A stretch of 13,801 nt of DNA from VBAS01 sp044867875 (GCA_044867875.1 JBIOVR010000325.1:1-13801), one strand, 5' to 3'; counted from the first letter of the stretch, positions 1 to 6,726 are shown. Notes: generated by a model not told the origin, from the sequence alone. Numbers and translations are program-made.

Positions 1-598
1 TACCGTCAACCGTTTTGGTAAGGTCTAATAGGTAGTTTTGGAAAGACTGAAAAAATGAATAGTCAATATTATCAAAGGTTACTTTTCTTCTTGTGTCCTG
101 TTGATAATTTTGCAGGTGTTTTTTTAAAGTTCTGTAAACAGTCAGGCTACCAGCCTCCCTCGTGGCTTTATGATCCTCGATGTACTTGTCAATGTAATCG
201 AATAGGATATTGCTTGGCGCTTCTTTTTTTGTGACAGGGCTTTTATCAGATTTCAACTTTTCAATCACCATTTCAGCAGAATACACAATCCGATTTATTT
301 CAAACATTTTCTCAATATCTTCAATTTCCCTTTTTACCTTATCAAGATCAGAATTTATTTCCTTTGCTTCCTTTGCAGTTAAGAATAACTCATACTTGAT
401 TTTCGGGAATGATTCCTTTGCTGTCTTCTTATCTACCGAAACTGCTTTTTGTTTTGTCACGTCCCAACATTCCCTGAGCAATTTTTTTCCTGTACTGTAA
501 GATTTGCGCTGCCCGCCAATTTGATTGATTAATCTAATCGGTACTTTTCCGTCCTTATCTTTCTTTGCTGTGTTCAGTTCATATCGGATCGTACTCAT
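1..598 (-). CDS. Tyrosine-type site-specific integrase, N-terminal half (runs off left edge)
   Basis: The frame is open from an ATG at 596-598 to the left edge, giving 199 residues without a stop. Residues 1 to about 100 look like the arm-type DNA-binding domain of Bacteroidota integrases (an early YELNTAKKDKDGKVPI stretch, then SYSTGKKL and CWD), followed by a charged linker (about 76-125). Residues 128-199 (LFDYIDKYIEDHK, GSLTVYRTLKKHLQNY) match the SAM-like core-binding domain of phage-type integrases. The catalytic domain with the R-H-R-Y residues would lie beyond the left edge, so activity cannot be judged; the family usually has about 400 residues. The gene is read away from a tRNA-Ser 3' fragment 176 bp upstream, the usual place for the integrase of an island or conjugative element inserted in a tRNA gene. 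A TAGTTTTG (minus strand, 620-627) fits the Bacteroidota -7 box TAnnTTTG, but I see no TTG at the right spacing. Family call is firm, exact element type unknown. Confidence 0.85.
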   Translation of the reverse strand, partial: MSTIRYELNTAKKDKDGKVPIRLINQIGGQRKSYSTGKKLLRECWDVTKQKAVSVDKKTAKESFPKIKYELFLTAKEAKEINSDLDKVKREIEDIEKMFEINRIVYSAEMVIEKLKSDKSPVTKKEAPSNILFDYIDKYIEDHKATREAGSLTVYRTLKKHLQNYQQDTRRKVTFDNIDYSFFQSFQNYLLDLTKTVDG

Positions 599-773
599 AT
601 ATTATGTTTTTACTTGTGCCAAAACTAACAGTTAAAAATAAAGGGGGAGTAAATTGGGGAGCAATTTTTATGCACATCCGGTTTTGCCCTGTTTAGTAGT
701 TTTTAATACTTTCCCCTATGAGAATAAGAAAGTGCAGATGCAAGGCTTAATTGAAATCACCTTAAAAATCAAA

Positions 774-797
774 GGTTCAAGTCCCTCTCTCTCCGCA
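774..797 (+). other. Attachment site: 3' end of a tRNA-Ser gene (element/chromosome junction)
   Basis: The stretch contains the T-loop TTCAAGT, the 3' half of the T stem (CCCTC), an acceptor 3' strand TCTCTCC, discriminator G and CA. These match the end of bacterial serine tRNAs that begin GGAGAGA. The 5' half of the T stem is only partly complementary (AAAGG against CCCTC) and no D arm, anticodon arm or 5' acceptor strand precedes it, so this is a fragment, not a tRNA gene. A 3' tRNA fragment beside an integrase gene is the classic product of tyrosine-recombinase insertion. The intact tRNA-Ser should lie at the other end of the element, left of the window. Confidence 0.7.
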
Positions 798-826
798 CTT
801 TCCTCATAATCAGGCAAATACTTAAG

Positions 827-868
827 AAAACTCACCTCGATACACTTTGTTGTTCAGGTGAGTTTTTT
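827..868 (+). terminator. Intrinsic terminator, probably the original tRNA-Ser terminator
   Basis: An 11-bp perfect stem (AAAACTCACCT at 827-837 with AGGTGAGTTTT at 856-866) encloses an 18-nt loop and ends in a T run. It lies 30 bp after the tRNA-Ser 3' end, as expected for the terminator of the native tRNA gene left behind on the chromosome side of the insertion. Confidence 0.7.
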
Positions 869-876
869 AATGGGCT

Positions 877-1609
877 GATATCTAAATAAGGATTTTCTTT
901 AATTAGATATCTTTCAATTAGTCGACCAGGCTAATTAATAAAAAAAACCGGAGAAAGAATTCACCGGTTTTATACCCTGCCTAAGCAAACCTCTACTGAT
1001 TTTGCTAAAAACTTAATTATTTAAATCGAAATCAATAATTGTATTCATTTTAGATCAAAGCTGTGCTCATTTGTCATTTTTTACCTGTGCCGTCAAACTA
1101 TGATTCGTCATTTATAAATCGTGTGCAATTTAGTATTGACACAGCTTCGCTAAAAAATAATTAGACTTGGAAAATGCCAAGAATTATAAATATTAACCAG
1201 GCTGATTTTAGAAAATAGAATGAATTTGGAAAACATTTTTTTTGGGCTGAATTTTAATTTTTATTAGATATCTTTTGAAGCTTATTAGATATTCTTATCG
1301 GCAAAATCGAAATCAAGACTCCTAGTACCGTTCCTCGTTACCTGATCTGCCACCTAAACATATTATAAAGAGAATCAAGCTAATAGTTTAATTCATATCG
1401 GAAACAATCGTCTGCCAAAAGTTACCACAGGTGCGATTAATAATTCTTTGCCAAAAAATATAAGATATCTCTCAATATTATTAGAATATTTATTGATTTT
1501 GTATCAATCAAGTGTATCTTTTACTATTGGGCAAACACCCTCTTTAACGGCTTATAGTTCATGCAAGAGATATCTCAGGGTACCTCGCATATAAATTAGA
1601 TACCTAATT
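877..1609. repeat. Dispersed AGATATCT-centred motif, at least six copies
   Basis: Related copies lie at 877-885 (GATATCTAA), 903-918 (TTAGATATCTTTCAAT), 1264-1279 (TTAGATATCTTTTGAA), 1285-1295 (TTAGATATTCT), 1461-1477 (TAAGATATCTCTCAATA) and 1565-1577 (AAGAGATATCTCA). A weaker one at 1594-1609 (AATTAGATACCTAATT) is nearly palindromic. Four copies share WWAGATATCTYT, and three of these continue with a CAAT- or TGAA-like right flank. The copies are confined to this gene-free stretch beside the attachment site. They could be protein-binding sites or remnants of a repeat; the sequence does not decide. Confidence 0.45.
944..973. terminator. Bidirectional hairpin terminator
   Basis: AAAACCGG (944-951) pairs with CCGGTTTT (964-971) around a 12-nt loop. 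An A tract precedes it and a T tract closes it, so it could act on either strand. No gene ends near it in the window. Confidence 0.5.
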
Positions 1610-1759
1610 CTTATAAAAGGCATGATGTTTATTTGCTCTGCCTTCGCCCAGTTTGATAGTTTCTGTACTCCGACCAGTTACTTGTTTTAGAGAGTTTTAA
1701 TTCCAACCCATGAAAATAAACTAACACAAATGCGTACCGTCACTTAACCTTTTTTTATT

Positions 1760-2053
1760 ATGGCGAGCCAAAAAAGAAAGTTTACAGACGATCAAAAGCT
1801 TGAAATATTAAAACAAGCAAATGAGATGGGAGTCATTGCGGTAATCCGAAACCATAATCTCTCCTATAGCGTGTTTGCAAGATGGAGAGAGAAGTTTATG
1901 GAAAAGGATAAGAAAGAACTGATCTTAAAGAATAAACCAAAATCCAAACTGAAGCAATTCATGGAGGATAATACACGATTAAAAAAGATCATTGCCGAGC
2001 AGGCTTTGGAATTAGAGAGAAAGGATGAAGCGTTAAGGAAAAATAGAAGATAA
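1760..2053 (+). CDS. IS3-family transposase OrfA-like protein (orphan)
   Basis: This 97-residue protein has the OrfA layout. Residues about 5-46 form a basic helix-turn-helix (KFTDDQKLEILKQANE, then SYSVFARWREKF), and residues about 62-95 form a leucine/charged coiled coil (NTRLKKIIAEQALELERKDE). OrfA binds the element ends and joins OrfB, the DDE catalytic subunit, through a -1 frameshift. Here no OrfB frame follows: within 150 bp an unrelated membrane protein gene starts. The usual A6G slippage heptamer is absent, the end reading GGAAAAATAG. I found no clear terminal inverted repeats. The gene is therefore probably a stranded fragment of an IS3 element, although its frame is undamaged and it could have been kept as a small DNA-binding protein. 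Confidence 0.75.
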   Translation: MASQKRKFTDDQKLEILKQANEMGVIAVIRNHNLSYSVFARWREKFMEKDKKELILKNKPKSKLKQFMEDNTRLKKIIAEQALELERKDEALRKNRR

Positions 2054-2075
2054 CCAGTTAATAATCTTTCCTAGC

Positions 2076-2190
2076 ATGGCACATCTTTACGAACTTGGTG
2101 CCATTGCTGTAATAAGAACATTTCCGAATTATAAGAACTTAAAGAAGAAAAAGAATCATTAATATCAGCTATTGAAAAGAAAGAATAATT
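2076..2190 (+). pseudogene. Possible decayed second OrfA fragment
   Basis: A 28-codon frame (2076-2162) encodes ELGAIAVIRTF, close to EMGVIAVIRNH of the OrfA just upstream; over 22 nt (2098-2119 against 1837-1858) I count 17 identities. In another frame the DNA from about 2139 encodes a short coiled-coil-like ELKEEKESLISAIEKKE before a stop. This suggests a frameshifted relic of a second OrfA copy. The match is short, so chance is not excluded; the same DNA is the leader of the next gene. Confidence 0.3.
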
Positions 2191-2200
2191 AAAAGCAACC

Positions 2201-3085
2201 ATGACAAAAGAGTACTCAAATAAAAATTTACAAAAAGCTTCGTTCAAAAATGAAGATCTTTCGAATAAAAGTTTTGTGGATAGCGATCTTCGGGGCGCTG
2301 ATTTCACCAATGCGAATCTTATTGGTGCAAATTTTACTCACTCTAGGACAGGCATTACACCGTTGAATACAATAATAATTTTATTTGTCGCTTTGATGGT
2401 CTCATTATTGTCTGGTTATATTGCCGCACTTACCGGCCAAACCGTTCAAAACATGTTCGCTTCAGAAGATCCGAATATCAGAACAGCAGGAATTGTAACA
2501 ATTGTGATCATTCTTCTTTTTATTCTTTATTACTATTGGAAAGGCGGAGGAAATGCGATCAGCCATTTGATCATACCTGCTGTAATACTTGCTGCGGTGA
2601 TTGGTATTGTAGCATATGCTTCCGGCTTAGGTACCGGAATGGGAATGTTTTATCTTATACTGTCTTTGTTATTGACGGTTGTCATGTTTATTGTAGGTAC
2701 AGTTGCCCGGGCAGCTGCCGGGACATTATCAAATATTTTATTCATGATAGTTGCATTATCAGGTGGTATGTTTGGGAAAAGTGTTGGAGGAGGTATAGGA
2801 ACTATGGTCATGGCAATTGCCTGTGCACTTATAAGCAAACGAGCCTTGAGTGGGACAAAAGGTTTTGATACGCTAAGAAAAATTTCATCATTTCTTATAA
2901 TAAAATTTGGAACATCGTTTCGTAATGCCAAACTCCGCAATGCAAATTTTACAGGTGCAAAAGTTCATAATACTGATTTCTCCAATGCAGATCTTTCCGG
3001 AACCAACTGGGAAGGCTCAAAAAAAATAAATTACTTGACGACTGATGATAAATTCGCTACCAAAAGAAAGTATAATGCTAACTAA
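2201..3085 (+). CDS. Pentapeptide-repeat protein with a central multi-pass membrane domain
   Basis: The 294-residue protein has three parts. Residues about 10-45 are pentapeptide repeats of the A(D/N)LXX type (FKNEDL, VDSDL, RGADF, TNANL, IGANF). Residues about 55-212 are strongly hydrophobic, with around five or six predicted membrane segments (about 55-78, 97-112, 120-142, 147-168, 174-193, 197-212) and many glycines (GTGMGMF, GGGMFGKSVGGGIG as seen at 188-200). Residues about 237-270 resume pentapeptide repeats (GTSF, RNAKL, RNANF, HNTDF, SNADL, SGTNW). The short tail 271-294 is charged. Pentapeptide repeats fold as a right-handed quadrilateral beta-solenoid. I infer a membrane-anchored protein with both repeat blocks on the same or opposite faces depending on the segment count. 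No catalytic motif is visible and the function is unknown. The gene stands alone, with no close partner on its strand. Confidence 0.85.
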   Translation: MTKEYSNKNLQKASFKNEDLSNKSFVDSDLRGADFTNANLIGANFTHSRTGITPLNTIIILFVALMVSLLSGYIAALTGQTVQNMFASEDPNIRTAGIVTIVIILLFILYYYWKGGGNAISHLIIPAVILAAVIGIVAYASGLGTGMGMFYLILSLLLTVVMFIVGTVARAAAGTLSNILFMIVALSGGMFGKSVGGGIGTMVMAIACALISKRALSGTKGFDTLRKISSFLIIKFGTSFRNAKLRNANFTGAKVHNTDFSNADLSGTNWEGSKKINYLTTDDKFATKRKYNAN

Positions 3086-3146
3086 AATTACTTTATATAC
3101 TAACAATATTTTAATAAATAAAAAAGGAGGATCTATAACAACAGTC

Positions 3147-3173
3147 ATTGAGGAATGAAGCCACCTCAATTTA
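3147..3173 (+). terminator. Weak hairpin after the pentapeptide gene
   Basis: ATTGAGG (3147-3153) pairs with CCTCAAT (3164-3170) around a 10-nt loop, followed by only a few T residues. It lies 62 bp beyond the stop of the membrane pentapeptide gene and could end its transcript, but the T tract is poor. Confidence 0.3.
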
Positions 3174-3223
3174 AAACACACCAAAGTGCTAAAACAATTT
3201 TGATAACTATTAAATCTTAATTT

Positions 3224-3787
3224 ATGAAAAAGCTTATTTTTCTTCCTCTTCTCCTTGTAATAGGGATCGTGAATGCACAACTGCAGTTCGGATTGAAAGG
3301 TGGTGTAAACGTCAGCAACTTTACTGGAGGCAATTTTGATAATATTGAGAAAAGTTCATTGGTGGCCTTTCATGCAGGTGGCTTATTGCGGATCAAGTTT
3401 GATCACTTGGTCTTACAGCCCGAACTTCTATTTTCTTCACAAGGCGCAAAATTGGATGATGGCGTGACCGAAGCAGATTACAAGGTTTCTTATGTCAACA
3501 TACCTATCATGCTGCAGTGGCAATTTAAAGGTAGTTTTTATGTTGAAGCTGGTCCGCAGGCAGGTTTCAAAGTAAGCGAAGAAATTCCCAATACTGCTAT
3601 CGAAGAGTTTGCTAAAAGTACAGACCTGTCAATAGGATTTGGCCTTGGTTTTTTGAAGAGTAAAGGCTTGGGTATCGGTGCTCGTTATATGGTTGGGGTG
3701 AGCAAAGTGGGTGATTTTGATTCAGCCAATATCGACCCTGATTTTAAAAATGGTGTGTTACAGTTCAGTCTCATTTTTGTTTTCTAA
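3224..3787 (+). CDS. Outer-membrane beta-barrel protein, porin-family type
   Basis: The 187-residue product starts with a clear signal peptide (MKKLIFLPLLLVIGIVNA, likely cleaved before Q19). The mature part has alternating beta-strand patterns and the hallmarks of the small Bacteroidota barrel family (OMP_b-brl_2 type): QFGLKGGVNVSNF after the cleavage site, LQPELLFSSQG (65-74), YVNIPIMLQW (90-99), EAGPQAGFKV (108-117) and a C-terminal aromatic strand ending LIFVF. Such proteins have 8 or so strands in the outer membrane; their cargo or role is generally unknown. The ATG is placed directly before the lysine-rich signal peptide, so the start is secure. The gene lies 119 bp before another secreted barrel-like gene on the same strand, with no terminator between, so co-transcription is possible. 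Confidence 0.85.
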   Translation: MKKLIFLPLLLVIGIVNAQLQFGLKGGVNVSNFTGGNFDNIEKSSLVAFHAGGLLRIKFDHLVLQPELLFSSQGAKLDDGVTEADYKVSYVNIPIMLQWQFKGSFYVEAGPQAGFKVSEEIPNTAIEEFAKSTDLSIGFGLGFLKSKGLGIGARYMVGVSKVGDFDSANIDPDFKNGVLQFSLIFVF

Positions 3788-3906
3788 TTAAAAATCTGGA
3801 AAAGAGAAATTTAATTAATAATTTTCCGCCAATATTCAATTTATCAGGTATTAAAGTCACACACTTAACAACCCATTAAATTTTTTCTTAACTAAAATTT
3901 TAAAAA

Positions 3907-4551
3907 ATGAAAAAGATCTTTCTATTGCTCGTATTAGCCGGAACTATGACAACCATGATGGGCCAGCATGCCCGACTTAATTTTTATGGTGCATACACAT
4001 TCGATGATGGGTTTGATGTTGTGAGCGATGCAAATACCTACTATAATGGAACGGTAAAAGGAGGAGTACAATGGGGTGCTGGTTTGCAATATATGTTTAA
4101 TAAGCAGAGCAGTGCAGAAGTTTTGTGGTTACACAGAAGTACTACTGTTCCTGCCAATTTTAAGTTTGGTACCGGTACTCAAACCAGAAGTGAAACTTTC
4201 GATCTCAAACATGATTTTATAATGTTAAGCGGAGATGGACATTTTGGAGGTGGCGGTAAAGCAGAAGGATATGCCGGGGTTATGGGCGGAGTATTGATCA
4301 GCCATCTTGAAGCTCCGTCACTAGGAAAAAGTTCCAGCAATACCAATTTTGCCTGGGGTGGAAGAGTTGGCACTAATATATGGTTCTCTCCAAAACTGGG
4401 ATTAAAACTACAGGCACTGATATTATCGGCTTCCAGGGCTACAGGTGGCGATTATTATTGGAGCTGGTACGGCCCAATTTACCTTACAGAATATTCTACC
4501 TTATGGCAATTCAGCCTTGGAGGCGGATTGACATTTAAATTAGGAAAGTAA
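3907..4551 (+). CDS. Secreted outer-membrane beta-barrel protein
   Basis: The 214-residue protein begins with a signal peptide (MKKIFLLLVLAGTMTTMMG, likely cleaved before Q20). The rest is rich in glycine and aromatic residues in alternating strand patterns: FYGAYTFDDGFD (26-37), GGVQWGAGLQYMF (52-64), GHFGGGGKAEGYAGVMGGVLISH (shown in parts, 111-133), GRVGTNIWFSPKLGLKLQA (152-170) and a final strand WQFSLGGGLTFKL (200-212). This fits a small outer-membrane barrel, though I cannot name the subfamily. It differs in sequence from the barrel gene upstream and so is not a recent duplicate. A strong terminator follows 10 bp after the stop, making it the last gene of its transcript. Confidence 0.8.
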   Translation: MKKIFLLLVLAGTMTTMMGQHARLNFYGAYTFDDGFDVVSDANTYYNGTVKGGVQWGAGLQYMFNKQSSAEVLWLHRSTTVPANFKFGTGTQTRSETFDLKHDFIMLSGDGHFGGGGKAEGYAGVMGGVLISHLEAPSLGKSSSNTNFAWGGRVGTNIWFSPKLGLKLQALILSASRATGGDYYWSWYGPIYLTEYSTLWQFSLGGGLTFKLGK

Positions 4552-4561
4552 ACATAACTGT

Positions 4562-4595
4562 AGAGAGTGTGTTGAAACAGCACTCTCTTCTTCGA
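4562..4595 (+). terminator. Strong intrinsic terminator of the barrel genes
   Basis: AGAGAGTG (4562-4569) pairs with CACTCTCT (4581-4588); the inner TGT/ACA can extend the stem past one bulged G. A T-rich run follows. It sits 10 bp after the barrel protein stop codon. Confidence 0.75.
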
Positions 4596-4619
4596 TCGGA
4601 GGAAAATAACCTGAATAAG

Positions 4620-4658
4620 ACTAAGCCTCACACTGATTGTTGTTTTGGGCTTAGTTTG
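4620..4658 (+). terminator. Second hairpin downstream of the barrel genes
   Basis: ACTAAGCC (4620-4627) pairs perfectly with GGCTTAGT (4648-4655) around a 20-nt loop, followed by TT and a T-rich stretch. It could be a back-up terminator. Confidence 0.4.
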
Positions 4659-4779
4659 TGTTTGCGTTTTGATTTCACTTTTTCTCTATATACCAATAAG
4701 AGCAAAGTAAGTAGGAGAATCATTTTTATGTATTGCTTTCTGTTCTTGAAAATTTTAAACTTATTCTAATATGCATAAT

Positions 4780-4809
4780 AAAGGCTGTATATAGAAATAC
4801 ACAGCCTTT
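4780..4809. terminator. Bidirectional hairpin
   Basis: AAAGGCTGT (4780-4788) pairs with ACAGCCTTT (4801-4809) around a 12-nt loop. The A and T ends would support termination on either strand. Confidence 0.5.
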
Positions 4810-4978
4810 GATTGCTCGCCGTCACACTTGTTATGCTTTAAAATCAAATATTCACAAAACCAACTATTCTTTCTTTTTTTCAATGGGCTAAAAACTAGAA
4901 TGTAAAAAAGAACGCTTTGAAAATAAATTGAACTTACTCAAGCCAACGAACAAATATTTTTTCACTTACTCCAGGAGA

Positions 4979-5014
4979 AATAAGACCGCTAAAAAGATGT
5001 TAAGCGGTCTTATT
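4979..5014. terminator. Strong bidirectional terminator between convergent transcripts
   Basis: AATAAGACCGCT (4979-4990) pairs perfectly over 12 bp with AGCGGTCTTATT (5003-5014), loop of 12 nt. It lies between the plus-strand barrel genes and the minus-strand AraC genes that converge here, 182 bp past the first AraC stop. Confidence 0.6.
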
Positions 5015-5195
5015 CTTAACTATAACCAAAACTGCCTAAGAACTAACAACTAAGGGACTGAGATCGTTCAATTATTTTTTATCGACTATTATTTAAAATA
5101 TACACTCGATATTTTTCATGACCGTCTATATCAAATTTGTTTATTAAAGTTAATCTTCACTAAAGGCGGAATAAAATTTTGAGGGCACACAAATG

Positions 5196-5696
5196 CTAAA
5201 AATTATAATTATTTACTGTTTTATCTTTATAGTTATTCATAATCTGCAGAAAATATCTCCTTTTAATATAATCAAATGGTTTTTGACCGGTAAATTTTTT
5301 AAAGGCGGTAGTAAAAGAACTCCTGTTATTAAATCCACATATTCTTGACAGCTTTTGTAAGCTAGGTCTATCAGATGAATTTGCATTTATAAGTTCAATA
5401 CAATGATCGATCCTGTATTTGTTTATATGATCACTAAAATGCATTCCTAATACCTGGTTGAGAAATGCTGACAATTGATGAACAGGAATTTGAAGTTCAC
5501 CTGCCAGGTCCTTTATATGATATTTACTTTGCAAAAAAGGCTTTTTCTCTGTCATCAGATCATTTAACCGCCGCTTTATTAATTCAGAATCATGTTTCCT
5601 GTACTGGATTAAAAAAGTGGTGTCCTTCTTTTTATCGCTAAAAAAACTTCGTAGATACGTAAGTATGTTTTGCTTTGTCATGAAGGTCAATTTCAT
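5196..5696 (-). CDS. Short AraC-family DNA-binding regulator (paralogue 1)
   Basis: The 166-residue protein is essentially an AraC/XylS DNA-binding domain with a short basic N-terminus. The two helix-turn-helix units fall at about 61-80 (IKDLAGELQIPVHQLSAFLN) and 112-132. The family signature is at 121-140 (GFNNRSSFTTAFKKF, then TGQKP). No effector-binding or membrane domain is present; typical AraC proteins have about 280-300 residues. The upstream ATG is used here, but M6 (MTKQNIL) is an equally good start. It is the shortest-spaced neighbour of two further paralogues on the same strand, 187 bp from the next. Such stand-alone domains may bind DNA constitutively or modulate a paralogue; the target is not shown by the sequence. 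Confidence 0.85.
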   Translation of the reverse strand: MKLTFMTKQNILTYLRSFFSDKKKDTTFLIQYRKHDSELIKRRLNDLMTEKKPFLQSKYHIKDLAGELQIPVHQLSAFLNQVLGMHFSDHINKYRIDHCIELINANSSDRPSLQKLSRICGFNNRSSFTTAFKKFTGQKPFDYIKRRYFLQIMNNYKDKTVNNYNF

Positions 5697-5883
5697 TTTA
5701 TCAGAAAATAAAACATTGACGAGCTGCCAGAAATTTTAAGCCGATCCAGAGATGTTCTAAAAGTACAATGACGAGAAACTATTATAATGAGCAAACAAGC
5801 TTTTACTGCCAAAATTTATATTATTGCTTGCCTTGTTTTTTTTATAAAAGCAGCGAACAAAGCACTATCTAAAAATGCCTGGC

Positions 5884-6351
5884 TTAATTTTCAAATACAG
5901 TGCTACTACTGTAGTTGCTATTATAATAGCGTCTTGTATAATCAGAAGGTGTACACCCGGCAAATTTCTTGAAAGCTGTAGTAAAAGTATTCCGGTTATG
6001 AAATCCGCATTGACTTGCTAATCCTTTTGAGTTTAGTTTGCGTGTTGCCCCTTTTTGAATAAGTGTTTTGCAATACCTCACCCTGTATTGGTTAAGATAA
6101 TTATTAAAATTGATCCCTAATTCATGATTGAGTAAAGCGGATAAATGGAGTTGCTGCACATTCAGATCATCCGCAAGCGCCTTAAGGCTATAATTTTCTA
6201 TTAGATACGGCTGTCGTAGTTGCATGTGATCATCCAGTTGCTTTAAAATTGAAGCTTTTTTTTCGGAAGGGATAATGATGGTGCGGGGATTGGCGGGCTT
6301 TTTCTTAAAGGTCAATAGTTGGCCAAAGATTCTGTTAAGAAAATTTCTCAT
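5884..6351 (-). CDS. Short AraC-family DNA-binding regulator (paralogue 2)
   Basis: The 155-residue protein has a basic N-terminal 20 residues (LTFKKKPANPR) and then an AraC-type double helix-turn-helix domain: first unit at about 54-74 (YSLKALADDLNVQQLHLSALL), second at about 107-127, with the signature GFHNRNTFTTAFKKF at 116-130. A serine/tyrosine-rich tail ends the protein. Like its neighbour it lacks a sensor domain. It shares GFxNRxxFTxAFKK and the (Q/N)LSA(F/L)(L/I)N-like helix with the two flanking genes, so the three are paralogues. The upstream side carries a GGTTTAATGGT segment also found before paralogue 3. Confidence 0.85.
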   Translation of the reverse strand: MRNFLNRIFGQLLTFKKKPANPRTIIIPSEKKASILKQLDDHMQLRQPYLIENYSLKALADDLNVQQLHLSALLNHELGINFNNYLNQYRVRYCKTLIQKGATRKLNSKGLASQCGFHNRNTFTTAFKKFAGCTPSDYTRRYYNSNYSSSTVFEN

Positions 6352-6726
6352 AAAAAATGGTTTAATGGTTAAAAACGTTGCCTATATCTAAAATACGTCA
6401 TGTAAAAAACATAAAAAAATAAATATTCGGGTTATTTAAATTTAGCCTTATAATACTTAACAAAAAGAGTAAAAGAGCTTATTCAAGATCGCAATACAAA
6501 AAAAGAGAATAGCCTTAAATTATAAATCCTGTCAATAAGCACGGTCAATTAGTTGTTTATATATAACTACCCAAATAATTTTAATACTGTTCTTTTAGAG
6601 AAGTATAGTTTAGCCTTAAGAATTGCTAATAGCAGTTGTTTTCTCAAAGGAAGAAGTATTTCAATACTTCTTCCTTTTTTTAAGCCTTCACCGCTTCATC
6701 TTTATTTAAAAAGAACTATAACTTTT
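6352..6726. other. Gene-free AT-rich spacer between AraC paralogues 2 and 3
   Basis: No convincing gene is present. The octamer TAGCCTTA recurs three times (near 6440, 6510 and 6610) and a strong plus-strand hairpin lies at 6646-6681. A 65-codon plus-strand frame (6553-6750) runs through this hairpin and has no family features. A small RNA ending at the hairpin is possible but no promoter is evident. Confidence 0.4.
6646..6681 (+). terminator. Very strong hairpin with T run on the plus strand
   Basis: AAAGGAAGAAGTATT (6646-6660) is perfectly complementary to AATACTTCTTCCTTT (6663-6677), 15 bp with a 2-nt loop (in practice the top pairs open), followed by a T run to 6681. It can serve as the terminator of the minus-strand AraC paralogue 3, whose stop lies 50 bp away, but the T run favours the plus strand, where no gene ends. 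Confidence 0.65.

Larger units (their letters stand above)
869..1759. other. Gene-free AT-rich region between tRNA terminator and OrfA
   Basis: No convincing coding frame is present on either strand. It holds the hairpin at 944-973, the AGATATCT motif copies, and a 22-codon frame (1622-1690) whose start MMFICSAFAQ resembles the end of a signal peptide and could be a gene relic. Otherwise I see nothing. The length and lack of genes next to an integration hotspot suggest repeated insertion and decay. Confidence 0.5.
4552..5195. other. Convergent intergenic zone with four hairpins
   Basis: This 644-bp stretch separates the plus-strand barrel genes from the minus-strand AraC genes. Besides the four hairpins I see no coding frame worth calling; a 66-codon frame at 4569-4769 runs through two of the hairpins and has no family features. 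The remainder is AT-rich with no recognised element. Confidence 0.6.

Noticed and set aside
210..500. Plus-strand 96-codon frame
   Set aside because: It is the antisense shadow of the integrase gene, with Phe/Ser/Ile-rich composition and no family features.
714..800. Complete tRNA gene ending at 797
   Set aside because: Only the T loop and 3' acceptor strand fit; no D arm, anticodon arm or matching 5' acceptor strand is present and the T stem is mismatched.
3155..3220. 21-codon frame ending 3 bp before the first barrel gene, a possible leader peptide
   Set aside because: It overlaps a hairpin, has no clear ribosome-binding spacing and no recognisable peptide pattern; chance is likely.
4569..4769. 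66-codon plus-strand frame
   Set aside because: It starts inside a terminator and runs through a second hairpin; composition is not protein-like.
5787..5972. 61-codon plus-strand frame between and over AraC paralogue 2
   Set aside because: It overlaps the 3' end of the AraC gene on the other strand and has no family features.
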